Below are positions 52,519-62,140 of a DNA stretch of 64,000 bases, piece by piece. Source of the DNA: M0103 sp040386155 (GTDB lineage Bacteria > Bacteroidota > Bacteroidia > Flavobacteriales_D > Crocinitomicaceae). The stretch lies in contig JAZKFZ010000001.1 of the NCBI GenBank assembly GCA_040386155.1, positions 372,001 through 436,000 of the forward strand. Reading direction: 5' to 3'. The position numbers and the translations under genes are program-made. The number at the start of each line of letters is the position of its first letter. Position 1 is the first letter of the stretch. Below the pieces are notes generated by a model. It searched no databases, was not told the origin of the DNA, and was given only the letters and a program-made list of their open reading frames with translations.

Positions 52519-54165
52519 TTAATTCTTAATAAATCGTTTATGAATTAACTGTTGATTTTCAAGGTCTTCCAGGCGAATCGTGTACATGCCAGGAGTCAAT
52601 GAATACAGGTTCATTGGTATCACATTTGAACCATTTGCAATCGTTGCCGGGCTTTTTGAAATCAATTTCCCTTGCGCGTCATACAATGTCAACTCAATCT
52701 TTCTATCAATTGAAGATTCAAAATAGATGTTGATTTCATCATTGGCAGGGTTTGGATACAATTCAACCACTAAATCACCCTCTGCTGCAAGTTTACCATT
52801 CACAATAGGTGAGTATTCTTCGGTTCCGTTGTAGTCCACAGAACGATAACGGTAATAATACATTATACCACGTTGTACATTGAAATCTGAGTATTGGTAG
52901 TCAAGTGCTACAGTGCTATTACCAGATGCTACTAGTGTTGCTATTGAATCGAAATCAACAGCATTGGTACTGCGCTCCAAGACATAATAACTTAGGTTTA
53001 TTTCCGATCCAACTGTCCAATTGGTTTGAATATTGTCATCGTTTGAAACGGCCCAAATTTGAAGTAATTCAGCAGGGAGTGCGGAAAGTACAGCAGCAAC
53101 GCCAAATTCCGAAAAGCCATTAAAACCTGCTCTATCTAATCCTACTGGTGATGGTCCACAATCGTCAGCAGTTCCAACTAATTGATCATCTTTTGTAATT
53201 ACCCAAATCGAATTCGTTGGCATGGTATGGTCTTGGGGCCACACTCTCACTTCATAGGTTCCAGCTCCCCCACCAGTGACATCATTAAACACCCATTCAC
53301 CATGGTCAGCTCCACCAAAATAATTAACCGTATTTCCACTGCATTCAATAGGAGTTCCTGCCACAACATTTGTAGATCCTTGCTGAAAATAACCCTCAAC
53401 CACATCATAATTGTTTGCCCCAAAGTTGAGATGAATATATTGCATTCCTCGGCTTGCTCCAGCACCAGCAGGTTGAAGACCTAATACATAACCATAGGTT
53501 CCTCCAGCTGGATTAACTGCTCTTCTTAATTTTCCTTGTACATAGCCATTATCTATAGCACTTGAATTTCCATTTGCGGTAACCGTATTGTCTAACATCG
53601 AGGTTAAACTAGCAGTTGTATTCATTATACCAAACACTCCCGTGTACCCATTGCCATTTGCAGGTAATGCGCTTGGATTGTGTGTAATTATGCGATTGAC
53701 AACTGGTGCGCCAGTTCCAAAAAAATCAACATTTGATCGCACGTCGGCAATATTCCCCGCCCCATTTAGCCAAACTATTCCTTGGCTGTTTGATAACTCT
53801 AAATTATAGAATGAACCATCATTAACTCCTATTTGGGCTTGTCCTCCTCTTACGGCATAACTTCCTTGAATAAATTGCGTTTCCGCAACATTAACCAAAT
53901 TGTTTCGTAATCGTGTTGTGCCAGTGCCTCTTTGCTGAAATAGGTTGTCAGAGTACATGTTTCCCTGTACTACGATCAATCCATTATTTTCAAGGGTACC
54001 AGTTGCTAGACGACTATGCACATCACCAAGAACATGAACCTCAGCACCTGCTTGAATATGTACTAAAGATCCATTGTTATAAAACTCATTGTTGTGTTGC
54101 GAAAATACAAAAAGAGGGCTGAAAATTTGTACGAGAAATAAAAGTTTAAAGTGTTTCATTTTCAT
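52519..54165 (-). CDS. T9SS type A cargo protein, first gene of the fibre operon
   Basis: A 548-residue exported protein. ATG at 54165 or 54159 both give the same signal peptide (FKLLFLVQIFSPLFVFSQ). The mature N-terminal half is Asn/Gly-rich with beta-helix-like repetition (GSLVHIQAGAEVHVLGDVHS, GLIVVQGNMYSDNLF). A fibronectin-like segment comes next (about 365-460, LQIWAVSNDDNIQTNWTVGS). The C-terminal 80 residues are a type A sorting domain (ELYPNPANDEINIYFESS, LYDAQGKLISKS, GMYTIRLEDLENQQLIHKRF), so it is secreted by T9SS and probably surface anchored. Two nt separate it from the next gene. Confidence 0.87.
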   Translation of the reverse strand: MKMKHFKLLFLVQIFSPLFVFSQHNNEFYNNGSLVHIQAGAEVHVLGDVHSRLATGTLENNGLIVVQGNMYSDNLFQQRGTGTTRLRNNLVNVAETQFIQGSYAVRGGQAQIGVNDGSFYNLELSNSQGIVWLNGAGNIADVRSNVDFFGTGAPVVNRIITHNPSALPANGNGYTGVFGIMNTTASLTSMLDNTVTANGNSSAIDNGYVQGKLRRAVNPAGGTYGYVLGLQPAGAGASRGMQYIHLNFGANNYDVVEGYFQQGSTNVVAGTPIECSGNTVNYFGGADHGEWVFNDVTGGGAGTYEVRVWPQDHTMPTNSIWVITKDDQLVGTADDCGPSPVGLDRAGFNGFSEFGVAAVLSALPAELLQIWAVSNDDNIQTNWTVGSEINLSYYVLERSTNAVDFDSIATLVASGNSTVALDYQYSDFNVQRGIMYYYRYRSVDYNGTEEYSPIVNGKLAAEGDLVVELYPNPANDEINIYFESSIDRKIELTLYDAQGKLISKSPATIANGSNVIPMNLYSLTPGMYTIRLEDLENQQLIHKRFIKN

Positions 54166-54208
54166 TCGTTTAAGGAACGAAAATACAAAAACAAAATGAA
54201 TTAATAAA

Positions 54209-54514
54209 CTATTTTTTTTTCGACCAAACTCGACCTGCTAAAATGGCTGGAAATCCAATGCACATACATACTGCCAATGCTGTTCCTTTGAAAGTAAGGT
54301 AGAAATCTTTTATGCCAACCATATCAGCATCTTCGTAACCTAAACCAATGAAATACGATAAGCTTAAAGGTGCTTCAACTTTATTAGTGGCGAGTCCTTC
54401 TTCGTACACTATTTCACCTGGAAAAAAATTGATTGCAAATACCCATAAAGGGATGTTAATCAGCAAAAAAGTGAGCACAAAAACATATAGAGGACTTGAC
54501 AGAATTTTTTTCAT
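54209..54514 (-). CDS. Small two-helix membrane protein (unknown function)
   Basis: A 101-residue protein with two hydrophobic helices (about 10-30, FVLTFLLINIPLWVFAINFF, and about 72-92, GTALAVCMCIGFPAILAG) and a polar loop of about 40 residues between them. It ends with a basic WSKKK tail. No family is recognised. It lies 43 bp upstream of the fibre operon on the same strand, but a likely promoter stretch separates them. Confidence 0.55.
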   Translation of the reverse strand: MKKILSSPLYVFVLTFLLINIPLWVFAINFFPGEIVYEEGLATNKVEAPLSLSYFIGLGYEDADMVGIKDFYLTFKGTALAVCMCIGFPAILAGRVWSKKK

Positions 54515-54537
54515 GCTACAAATCTAATCAAACAATG

Positions 54538-54545
54538 TAATTTTG
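54538..54545 (+). promoter_or_regulatory. -7 element 5 nt from the glycosyltransferase start (possible leaderless promoter)
   Basis: TAATTTTG matches TAnnTTTG and ends 5 nt before ATG 54551. Confidence 0.45.
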
Positions 54546-54550
54546 TTCTT

Positions 54551-55651
54551 ATGAAACCTGTTTTGGGATATATCTGTGGTAATGACAGTTGGGGCGGACT
54601 CGAAATGAATCAATTGCGAAATGCGCAATGGATGCAGTTGCGAGGTCATCAGGTTTTTATGCTGTGTTTGCAAGGATCCATCATGGAGAAAAATGCTATT
54701 GAAATAGGTGTAGCAGTTGTTCACATTGAGAAACATCGAAAATACTACGACTTTCTCAAGGGTAGAAAACTTGTGAAAATCATTCAGAATCATTCAATTT
54801 CTCATTTGATCGTTCGAGCTACACATGATATGAGTATTGCTGCTTTTGCAAAACGTACACTCAAAAAAAAACTGCATTTATCCTATTTTACGGAAATGCA
54901 ATTCGGTGTAAAAAAGACCAATATTTTACATACGCTGCGCTTTCGAAATTTTGATCTCTGGTCGTGTCCGCTCAATTTTTTAGCAGATCAAGTAAGAACA
55001 ATGACTCATTTTTCGCATGATAAGATTGTGGTGATACCTTCAGGACTGGAACTTATTCACTTTCAGCATGATATTGATAAGTCAGGGGCTAGAACTCAAT
55101 TGAACTTACCTTTAAACACAGTAATTTTCGGATTAATCGGTCGTTTTGATGCGCACAAAGGGCAACTTTTACTGCTTGAAGCGATGAAGCAATGTAAAAG
55201 AAATGATTTTTCGATTGTTTTTCTTGGTGAACCGACACGGAACGAAGGCGATGACTATTTTCAACAAATGAAGCAATTTATAGACGAAAATGAGTTGGTA
55301 AATCGAGTATATATTTTACCCTTTCGAAAAGATATTGAAGTTTTTTACAAAGCTATAGATTGGTTCGTGATGGCCTCAAAAGCTGAAACCTTTGGAATGG
55401 TGACCATCGAAGCCTTGGCTTGTGGCACCCCAACATTGGGGAGCAATGCAGGAGGCACGCCTGAACTATTACGTCAAGGTGACTTAGGCGTATTATTTGA
55501 GCCATTGAATAGCAGTGATCTTGCACTAAAAATTGACGAAATTTTAGATGAAAATCATAGTATTTCTAAAGAAAGTCTTTTGGAAGAAGCAAAGCGTTTT
55601 GATCATAATTTGATTTGCTCGGCAGTAGAAAAGGCCTTGAATTTGAATTGA
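54551..55651 (+). CDS. Glycosyltransferase family 4 (GT-B fold)
   Basis: A 366-residue GT4-like glycosyltransferase. The N-terminal acceptor domain carries the family's Gly-rich loop (GNDSWGGLEMNQLRNAQWM). The C-terminal donor domain has FGLIGRFDAHKGQLLLLEAM and the E-x7-E motif segment AETFGMVTIEALACGTPTLG (about 278). It would transfer a nucleotide-activated sugar in the cytoplasm, likely for surface polysaccharide or glycoprotein. It stands alone here; sugar specificity is not readable. Divergent from the small membrane protein. Confidence 0.9.
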   Translation: MKPVLGYICGNDSWGGLEMNQLRNAQWMQLRGHQVFMLCLQGSIMEKNAIEIGVAVVHIEKHRKYYDFLKGRKLVKIIQNHSISHLIVRATHDMSIAAFAKRTLKKKLHLSYFTEMQFGVKKTNILHTLRFRNFDLWSCPLNFLADQVRTMTHFSHDKIVVIPSGLELIHFQHDIDKSGARTQLNLPLNTVIFGLIGRFDAHKGQLLLLEAMKQCKRNDFSIVFLGEPTRNEGDDYFQQMKQFIDENELVNRVYILPFRKDIEVFYKAIDWFVMASKAETFGMVTIEALACGTPTLGSNAGGTPELLRQGDLGVLFEPLNSSDLALKIDEILDENHSISKESLLEEAKRFDHNLICSAVEKALNLN

Positions 55652-55731
55652 TTTTTGCGGTATTAAAACGCAATAATTGAAGATAGTCTGACGTTTTGAG
55701 ATGGATCAATTACCTCCTTTCATCTAAAATC

Positions 55732-55739
55732 TAACTTTG
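55732..55739 (+). promoter_or_regulatory. -7 promoter element (TAACTTTG) for the sensor kinase
   Basis: A TAnnTTTG match ending 23 nt before ATG 55763. Confidence 0.45.
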
Positions 55740-55762
55740 TTCTTATATTTACTCATCAAATT

Positions 55763-57322
55763 ATGGCAGTAGATTTATATTCAAATAAGCAAAAGTGGAA
55801 AATTGCGCTCCTTGTATTGGCACTTGGAATTATGGGCATGTTTCTAGTTTTTTCGAATTCGATTGTAAGTAAAGTGGGTGATCGTGAGGTGGAAAAGGCA
55901 CGACAATGGGCCGATGCAATTCGCAAGAAGTTGGAACTAGTTCAGTTAACAAATAGAACGTTTAGTCAACTGCGGGATAAAGAAAGAAGAGAAATGTCAC
56001 TTTGGATTGATGCCACAAAAGAAGTATCTCAAAGTTCACCACTGGACGAAGATCCTCATCTAGAATTTCCCTTCAAGATCATCAACGACAACAAGGATAT
56101 TCCTGTAATTCTACTCGATGATTCGCAGGCTGTTTCGGGTCATATTAATCTGGATTTTGATACTTCTCTATTTCGATCAACTCATCCCTCAGCAACAAAA
56201 AAGGAGATTCAGCGGCTTTTTGAGGATAGTTTGGTACAGCTAAGCACTCAATGGAAACTAAAAAATGAGCCTTTTACTGTGGAGATTTATGAAGGGCTTT
56301 TTATGCATTACTTCTATAATGATTCAAAAGAAATTGTGCGTCTTGAAAAAGAACGGGATTCGTTATTACTTGCCTTCAATAATGAGTTAATAAAGAACGA
56401 TGGTGTTGTGCCAGTTTTGTTGTTAAATTCTAGTGATAGCTCAGTATTGGGAAGTAACCTGCCGGATAGAAAATTGCAAAAGACGGAACTTAAGAATACG
56501 ATTGCGGCTATGGAGGCTCAAAATGAACCGCTCGTTATTGATTTTCAAGATGGAACAAAAAATCTGTTGTATTTTGAAATGAGCTCAGAGTTGAAGCAAT
56601 TACAGTACTTCCCGTATGTACAATTTTCAATTATTGGACTTTTTATTTTAGTTGGGTATCTTATTTTTAGCACTTTTAGAAAAGCGGAACAAAATCAAGT
56701 ATGGGCAGGTATGGCAAAGGAAACAGCGCATCAGCTGGGAACGCCAATTTCTTCATTGATGGCGTGGACGCAATTGTTGGAGAGTCAAAATATCGATCCA
56801 ATGATTCCACTCGAAATGCACAAAGATATTGAACGTTTGACGAAAGTAACAGATCGATTCTCAAAAATTGGTTCTGGAGGAAAGTTAGAACCTAGTGATT
56901 TGGTAATTACTGTAAAAACCATTATCGACTACCTCGAAAATAGAATTTCTGACAAGGTTAAAATAATTGTAAATGCCGATTTTGAAACCATTGCACCACA
57001 CAATGCTCCTTTGATGGAATGGGTAATTGAAAATATTTGTAAAAATGCTGTCGATGCAATGCAAGGTAAAGGCACGTTGACAGTGACCATCCATAAATCG
57101 CCAGAATGGGCGCATATTGACATCAAAGACACCGGGAAAGGCATTTCTCCAAAGCAATTGAAAACAATATTTCAACCTGGCTTTACTACAAAAAAGCGTG
57201 GCTGGGGTTTGGGCTTGTCGTTGGTGCGAAGAATCGTCAAGGACTATCATAAAGGAAAGGTTTTTGTCCTTGAAACACAAGTCGACAAAGGCGCTACATT
57301 TAGAATTAGTATTCCCATGTAA
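55763..57322 (+). CDS. Sensor histidine kinase
   Basis: A 519-residue membrane kinase. TM1 lies about 12-32 and TM2 about 285-303, enclosing a periplasmic sensor of about 250 residues with no recognised fold. The H-box is ETAHQLGTP (about 320-328), where most HisKA proteins have HELRTP; the QLGTP form is frequent in Bacteroidota (from memory). The ATPase domain has NICKNAVDAM (about 424), DTGKGI (about 456) and GWGLGLSLVRRIV. No response regulator is adjacent, so its partner is encoded elsewhere. Confidence 0.9.
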   Translation: MAVDLYSNKQKWKIALLVLALGIMGMFLVFSNSIVSKVGDREVEKARQWADAIRKKLELVQLTNRTFSQLRDKERREMSLWIDATKEVSQSSPLDEDPHLEFPFKIINDNKDIPVILLDDSQAVSGHINLDFDTSLFRSTHPSATKKEIQRLFEDSLVQLSTQWKLKNEPFTVEIYEGLFMHYFYNDSKEIVRLEKERDSLLLAFNNELIKNDGVVPVLLLNSSDSSVLGSNLPDRKLQKTELKNTIAAMEAQNEPLVIDFQDGTKNLLYFEMSSELKQLQYFPYVQFSIIGLFILVGYLIFSTFRKAEQNQVWAGMAKETAHQLGTPISSLMAWTQLLESQNIDPMIPLEMHKDIERLTKVTDRFSKIGSGGKLEPSDLVITVKTIIDYLENRISDKVKIIVNADFETIAPHNAPLMEWVIENICKNAVDAMQGKGTLTVTIHKSPEWAHIDIKDTGKGISPKQLKTIFQPGFTTKKRGWGLGLSLVRRIVKDYHKGKVFVLETQVDKGATFRISIPM

Positions 57323-57419
57323 AAGGTGATTTAAATCATCTTTTTTATACCATGTTCATCATTTTATATGGCTTCCAATAGTCGCAATTTTGCTTTATAA
57401 ACAATTAAAACAAAGTAGC

Positions 57420-57710
57420 ATGGAAGCAAATCAACACATTCAGCAAAAAACAATGTTTAACGCTGAAAATCTAGAATTTAACCGTTTTGGTCTTATTGTA
57501 GTTATCTTACTTTTAGTAGGCTGTTTAGGTGGTATTGCGGTTGGATTAGGAGCAATTGAATACTTATTGACGCTCGTTGCTGTTGTAATTCCAACAATGA
57601 TGACTTTATCTATGATCATTGCTGTTGCGCCAATGCGAATGACAATTATTACGGGTTTAGTTGCATGTGCAATTGATATCGCAATGATAGCATTTTTTAC
57701 GATTTTTTAG
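57420..57710 (+). CDS. Small membrane protein (unknown function)
   Basis: A 96-residue protein from ATG 57420 (MEANQHIQQ); an in-frame ATG at 57390 would add ten residues without a signal. Three hydrophobic segments: about 24-45 (FGLIVVILLLVGCLGGIAVG), 48-70 and 74-95. No family is recognised. It lies 97 nt after the sensor kinase on the same strand, possibly in its transcript, and faces the large kinase gene tail to tail. Confidence 0.65.
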   Translation: MEANQHIQQKTMFNAENLEFNRFGLIVVILLLVGCLGGIAVGLGAIEYLLTLVAVVIPTMMTLSMIIAVAPMRMTIITGLVACAIDIAMIAFFTIF

Positions 57711-57714
57711 GCTA

Positions 57715-60700
57715 TTAAAGTTCGATGGTGAAGGTGGTTCCTTGCAAAAGAGTGGATTCAAAATAAATCTGCCCTCGATGGTTTTCGATGATTTGTCGAA
57801 CCATCGCCAATCCTAATCCTGTACCAGTGGATTTGGTGGTGAAGTAAGGCTCAAAGATTCTTTTTTGCTCTTCTGCTGAAATGCCTGTACCATTATCTGA
57901 GATCGTGATAATAATTTGTTGGTCGATTTTTTTAATTTGAATTGCAATGCGGCCATCTCGTTCCGCAGGAATAGCTTGAATTGCATTTTTGATAAGGTTG
58001 TTGAACACCCGAAGCAATTGGTCTTTGTCGCCCTTAAACAATATCAAAGGCAGTTCTGAAGATAACTTGACTTCCAAATTATCCTCGTGCTGAAACACTT
58101 CAATCACACTTGCAATTAATTGAACTAAATCAATTTCTATCTCATTGGGTTGAGGCATTTTAGCAAACGATGAAAATTCATTTGCAATGTTCGTTAGTGA
58201 ATCAATTTGCTCAATAAGTGATCGACTTACCTTATCGATTTTTTCCTTTGCATTTGGATCGTTGGGATCAAAGACTCGTTGTAATTGCTGAATACTCAAC
58301 TTCATGGGTGTCAACGGGTTTTTAATTTCATGCGCTACTTGCTTCGCCATTTCACGCCATGCCATTTCACGCTCGTTTTTGGCAATCTGCTGCGCGGCGA
58401 ACTCTAATTCCTCCAACTTATCGTTGTAATCTCTTACCAAAGCTCCAATCTCATCGTCGTTGACATAATCAATTTTTTGATTCGACTTTCCAAATTTGAC
58501 TTTCGAAAAACTTTCTTGCAATAGATGTAAGGGCGCAATTACCCAACTCGAAATGAAAATGGAAAAGATCGATGAAAGCATCAAGAGCAGCATAAAAACA
58601 TTGATGATGCCCACTAAGAATTGTTGAATTTGAGTTTCGTATTCCTCTTGCTGACCAAAATGCTGTAGATTGATCAAGCCCAATAATTTACCTGAACTAT
58701 TGTAGAAAGGAATATAAGCAGAAATGAATTTAAGTTGGCCAATTTGCTCTTGATGAATAAATTCGCTTTTATGCTGACCCATGAACGCCTGAAATGCCGT
58801 TGGATTTATCTGTTCACTTTGCAAGCCAATATTGTAGATTTTTGGTCGCGACGAAGCCAATAGATGCCCTTTGGTATTATACAAGTTGATATCAGCCACA
58901 AATATTTTTGAAAAGCGACGGAGTAAATATTCCATGTAATTTCCGTCCTCATTGATATCGATAGTACTTTTAGTTCCCAATTTAGATTTCAAGTCGATTG
59001 AAACAGAATTTAGTTTTTCTCTTGTAAGCTGTTCAGAATAAGTAACATATTGATCATTGACGAAAAAACTACTTCCCCAGCTAAACGCAAGTAAAGAAAT
59101 AAAGACTAAACCGAGCAAAACCAACTGAATTTTTACTGCCAAGGTGATTGCTCCTACTTGTCGCTTTGGTTTTCTACTTACGACCACTAAAATTGGAGAA
59201 AGAAGCAAGCCGTAAAAGCAAAAAACAAAAGAGAATGAGGTGAATATATTAAACCACCCTTCATTCATTTGCGATAAAATTATAATATCACCATTACTTT
59301 TTTTAAGTACGTAATGGTTGAAATTTTCTACCGAACTAAAATTATTTTTTAACTGCCATTGTAAAACAATTTCATCCTTGGTGGGGTAATTAAAGGTTCC
59401 GTATTTAGCAACTAATTTACCTCCAGAATAGCGAGCAATTGAATAACTTTCAAGTGTTTTCAAAACACTAGTATTAGAGGAAATCAAAAGACGTGGGAAA
59501 CCAATTTCTTCGGGAATTTTTTTTGATTTCAAGGTGCAATATAAAACTGCATTAATCGCTTTTTCATCTTCGCTGAGTGGCTGGCGAATCACATAATGCA
59601 GCTGATCGGTGTAGTCATCTACAAAGTAAACAAACGGACTCACTTCAGAAACTGTACAATGTTGCTGCACTATGTCATTGATTTCTGAAAAGGTAAAATT
59701 TTGACTTTCATCTGCAACAAGTGGTATTCCTAAAGTATCGAATAGGTTAAAACTCAGTTCGTATTTGTCCCACACTTTATTAAAAAACCTGCGCTCCATC
59801 GCATCTTCGAAATCAGAAAGATTCATTTTACGGTCGTAGGCTGTGAACTTACTTAAGTAGGAATCATTATTGATCTGTTCACTTAAATTGGCGTATTCCA
59901 ATTCAATAATTACATCTTTATCAGATGCTAATTGGTTGGCATAAAGTTCTCTATTGGCTAATTCTTTTACACGACTCATGCCTGTAAAATGGATGGCAGT
60001 AGAAGCGCTCAGCAGCAATAAATAGGAGATGGCCAAGGGAGTACTAAATCGTGGTGATTTCATGTACACATGATATAGTGCTAGCACATAGTAGAGCAAT
60101 GGAAGTATGGCAGCAATGAATATTTTTAATCCAAAAAAGTACTCATAGATAAAATAGGCAGTAATAAAGGGGAATAAAACACAGGCAATTAATCCAAGGG
60201 ATATTCCTCTACTTGCTATTATTTTAAGTGAACTTCGTGTGATGCGATAAAAGCCGTAATAGAGAAATCCGATTGAAATTAGTGACAGCAGAGAATAGGC
60301 GTTTAGCGAAAAAATCCGGTTGATTAAAAGAGGTATTGTTGAGTTGTCAATTAAACCATCCATTAAGGCAACGATGTAATGCCAAAAGAAAAAGCCAAAA
60401 ATTATTCCAGCTAATCCTACAAATATTGAAAGTTTGCCTGTTCTAAAATTTTTCATCCATTGTGAGAGGTAATAGACGATAAATACGCTTATTGCACAGT
60501 TGATGAAGAAATCACCAAAAGTAGGAAACCAATCACTTTGTGCATACAATTCAGGTTGAAAGGTAATCGCTCGGTGAAGGAATGATGTCCAATCAAAATG
60601 TAAAGAGATTAGTCTAATCCCAACTAAAATTGGGATAATCAACCAAGAAATTTTATAAGGTACCCTGCCCAACCGTTCATTTATTGCCATCAATAAAAAT

Positions 60701-61332
60701 GTAATTGAAAGCACAAGAAGTATCATTACGAAAATGGACTCTGTATTGGTAAAAGGAGTGTTTTCATCCTCTACGAAAGAAAAAAGAAATGTGCCATCGT
60801 CACGTTTAATTTCTCGCCCTGCAATTTTTTCTAATACGATACTTCCATCGACAGGTAACTTGAAATTAGAAGAAAATTCATTACTCAAGTACTCATTTTC
60901 ATACGTATATTCAGAACAAATAGGAAAGGAAGCGACAAAAGTGATACCTTTTTTTGTAATTGATTTCGTATAATACCAGCCATTTTGAAGTTTAACTAAG
61001 CCATCCGCAGGAAAGTGAATATCTGCAAAAACATGTACAGGCATTTCGTTCGTGTTCCAATATACGAGTGAATCTCCTTGATAGGCATGTACAAAAAATG
61101 GTGCTTCTAAAAACTTGGCATTCCAATCATTAAAAGGCTTCGAGTGTATCGATTTCGCATGAAGATCTAAAAATTGCTTTTGCGCTATTTCCTGTTTTTT
61201 AAATTGACTTTGAAGCGCAGTTATATTTTGTTTTACATTGTTTTTTTCGAGCGAAAAGAAATAAACTATAAAAAGTAACAAGGTAAAAGAACCGAGTATC
61301 AGAAATTTGTATCGTCTAAAAAGTTTTAACAT
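57715..61332 (-). CDS. Large NtrY-like sensor histidine kinase
   Basis: A 1205-residue kinase. There is an N-terminal helix (about 10-27) and a first periplasmic domain (about 28-190). A block of six or more membrane helices follows (about 195-450, including ILLVLSITFLLMAI and YFFGLKIFIAAILPLL). A second sensor region (about 455-740) and a third (about 790-900) are separated by helices. Then come HAMP (about 905-960) and HisKA with VAHEIKNPLTPMKLSIQQLQ (about 995), the NtrY-type H-box. The HATPase has NNLIKNAIQAIP (about 1110), DNGTGI and GTGLGLAMVRQII. Very long for the class, but this layout occurs in Bacteroidota. No adjacent response regulator; overlaps udk by 7 bp. Confidence 0.9.
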   Translation of the reverse strand: MLKLFRRYKFLILGSFTLLLFIVYFFSLEKNNVKQNITALQSQFKKQEIAQKQFLDLHAKSIHSKPFNDWNAKFLEAPFFVHAYQGDSLVYWNTNEMPVHVFADIHFPADGLVKLQNGWYYTKSITKKGITFVASFPICSEYTYENEYLSNEFSSNFKLPVDGSIVLEKIAGREIKRDDGTFLFSFVEDENTPFTNTESIFVMILLVLSITFLLMAINERLGRVPYKISWLIIPILVGIRLISLHFDWTSFLHRAITFQPELYAQSDWFPTFGDFFINCAISVFIVYYLSQWMKNFRTGKLSIFVGLAGIIFGFFFWHYIVALMDGLIDNSTIPLLINRIFSLNAYSLLSLISIGFLYYGFYRITRSSLKIIASRGISLGLIACVLFPFITAYFIYEYFFGLKIFIAAILPLLYYVLALYHVYMKSPRFSTPLAISYLLLLSASTAIHFTGMSRVKELANRELYANQLASDKDVIIELEYANLSEQINNDSYLSKFTAYDRKMNLSDFEDAMERRFFNKVWDKYELSFNLFDTLGIPLVADESQNFTFSEINDIVQQHCTVSEVSPFVYFVDDYTDQLHYVIRQPLSEDEKAINAVLYCTLKSKKIPEEIGFPRLLISSNTSVLKTLESYSIARYSGGKLVAKYGTFNYPTKDEIVLQWQLKNNFSSVENFNHYVLKKSNGDIIILSQMNEGWFNIFTSFSFVFCFYGLLLSPILVVVSRKPKRQVGAITLAVKIQLVLLGLVFISLLAFSWGSSFFVNDQYVTYSEQLTREKLNSVSIDLKSKLGTKSTIDINEDGNYMEYLLRRFSKIFVADINLYNTKGHLLASSRPKIYNIGLQSEQINPTAFQAFMGQHKSEFIHQEQIGQLKFISAYIPFYNSSGKLLGLINLQHFGQQEEYETQIQQFLVGIINVFMLLLMLSSIFSIFISSWVIAPLHLLQESFSKVKFGKSNQKIDYVNDDEIGALVRDYNDKLEELEFAAQQIAKNEREMAWREMAKQVAHEIKNPLTPMKLSIQQLQRVFDPNDPNAKEKIDKVSRSLIEQIDSLTNIANEFSSFAKMPQPNEIEIDLVQLIASVIEVFQHEDNLEVKLSSELPLILFKGDKDQLLRVFNNLIKNAIQAIPAERDGRIAIQIKKIDQQIIITISDNGTGISAEEQKRIFEPYFTTKSTGTGLGLAMVRQIIENHRGQIYFESTLLQGTTFTIEL

Positions 61333-61952
61333 TCGCGAACATTGGTCATCGAAAGATAGCGATTTATTTCCTCAGTTAAGGCACGGAAATCAGAAATTGC
61401 ATTTTCATCATTTCTGAATCGAAAATCTGCAACACTCTCATAGGGCAATAAATAATTCTCGTAGCAAGGTAAGACGTGCTTTTCCCACTGATAAATAATT
61501 TCTTCCCGCTTGTATCCACGAGAGATTTCATCTCTAATGATTCTCCGATTTAGTTGGGTGGGCGCATCAACTGAAACAAATACTGAAAAATCGAGCGCTT
61601 CAAACACTTTTTTATAATGAAACAAAAACAATCCTTCTACGATAATTAGTTTCGAAGGTTGAATGGTAATGTACGTTTTTAAATCTGGAGGTGAATTAAA
61701 GTGATATTCTTCCACTACAATTGCTTCTCCACTTTTTAATCGTTGTAAATCAGCTGTTAATTTATTCTCATTCAAAGCGGATGGCAAGTCGAAATTTACA
61801 ATTCCATTTTCATCTAAAGATTGTTCATCAATTGGATTATAGTAATTATCCATGGAAAAAATGGAAGGATTTAAGTCGACAAATTTCTCCGACAATTGTT
61901 TAAGTAAAGTTGTTTTTCCTGAACCGCTGCCTCCGCAAATACCAATAATCAT
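61326..61952 (-). CDS. udk: Uridine kinase
   Basis: A 208-residue P-loop kinase of the uridine kinase/PRK family that converts uridine (and cytidine) to UMP in salvage. Walker A is GGSGSGKTT (7-15), with SMDNYYNPI (33-41), VEEYHFNSPPDL (nucleoside site), IIVEGLFLF and RRIIRDEISRGYKRE. Full length. Its 3' end overlaps the start of the large kinase gene, so they share a transcript. Confidence 0.9.
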   Translation of the reverse strand: MIIGICGGSGSGKTTLLKQLSEKFVDLNPSIFSMDNYYNPIDEQSLDENGIVNFDLPSALNENKLTADLQRLKSGEAIVVEEYHFNSPPDLKTYITIQPSKLIIVEGLFLFHYKKVFEALDFSVFVSVDAPTQLNRRIIRDEISRGYKREEIIYQWEKHVLPCYENYLLPYESVADFRFRNDENAISDFRALTEEINRYLSMTNVREC

Positions 61953-62140
61953 TTTGTGTTGTTTTCTAATTTTTAGTTCCTTGAATGGGAGTGTAAATAT
62001 AGAGTTTTTACATTTTCTTCTATGCGTCGTTGGCGGATTGTGAGTATCTTTTTAGAATTTGTGAATAGGAAAGATGGTACAAGGCATTTTGCTTTTCAGA
62101 AAAAGTTGTACCTTTCACTTCTAAAACTATACTAAAGAAA

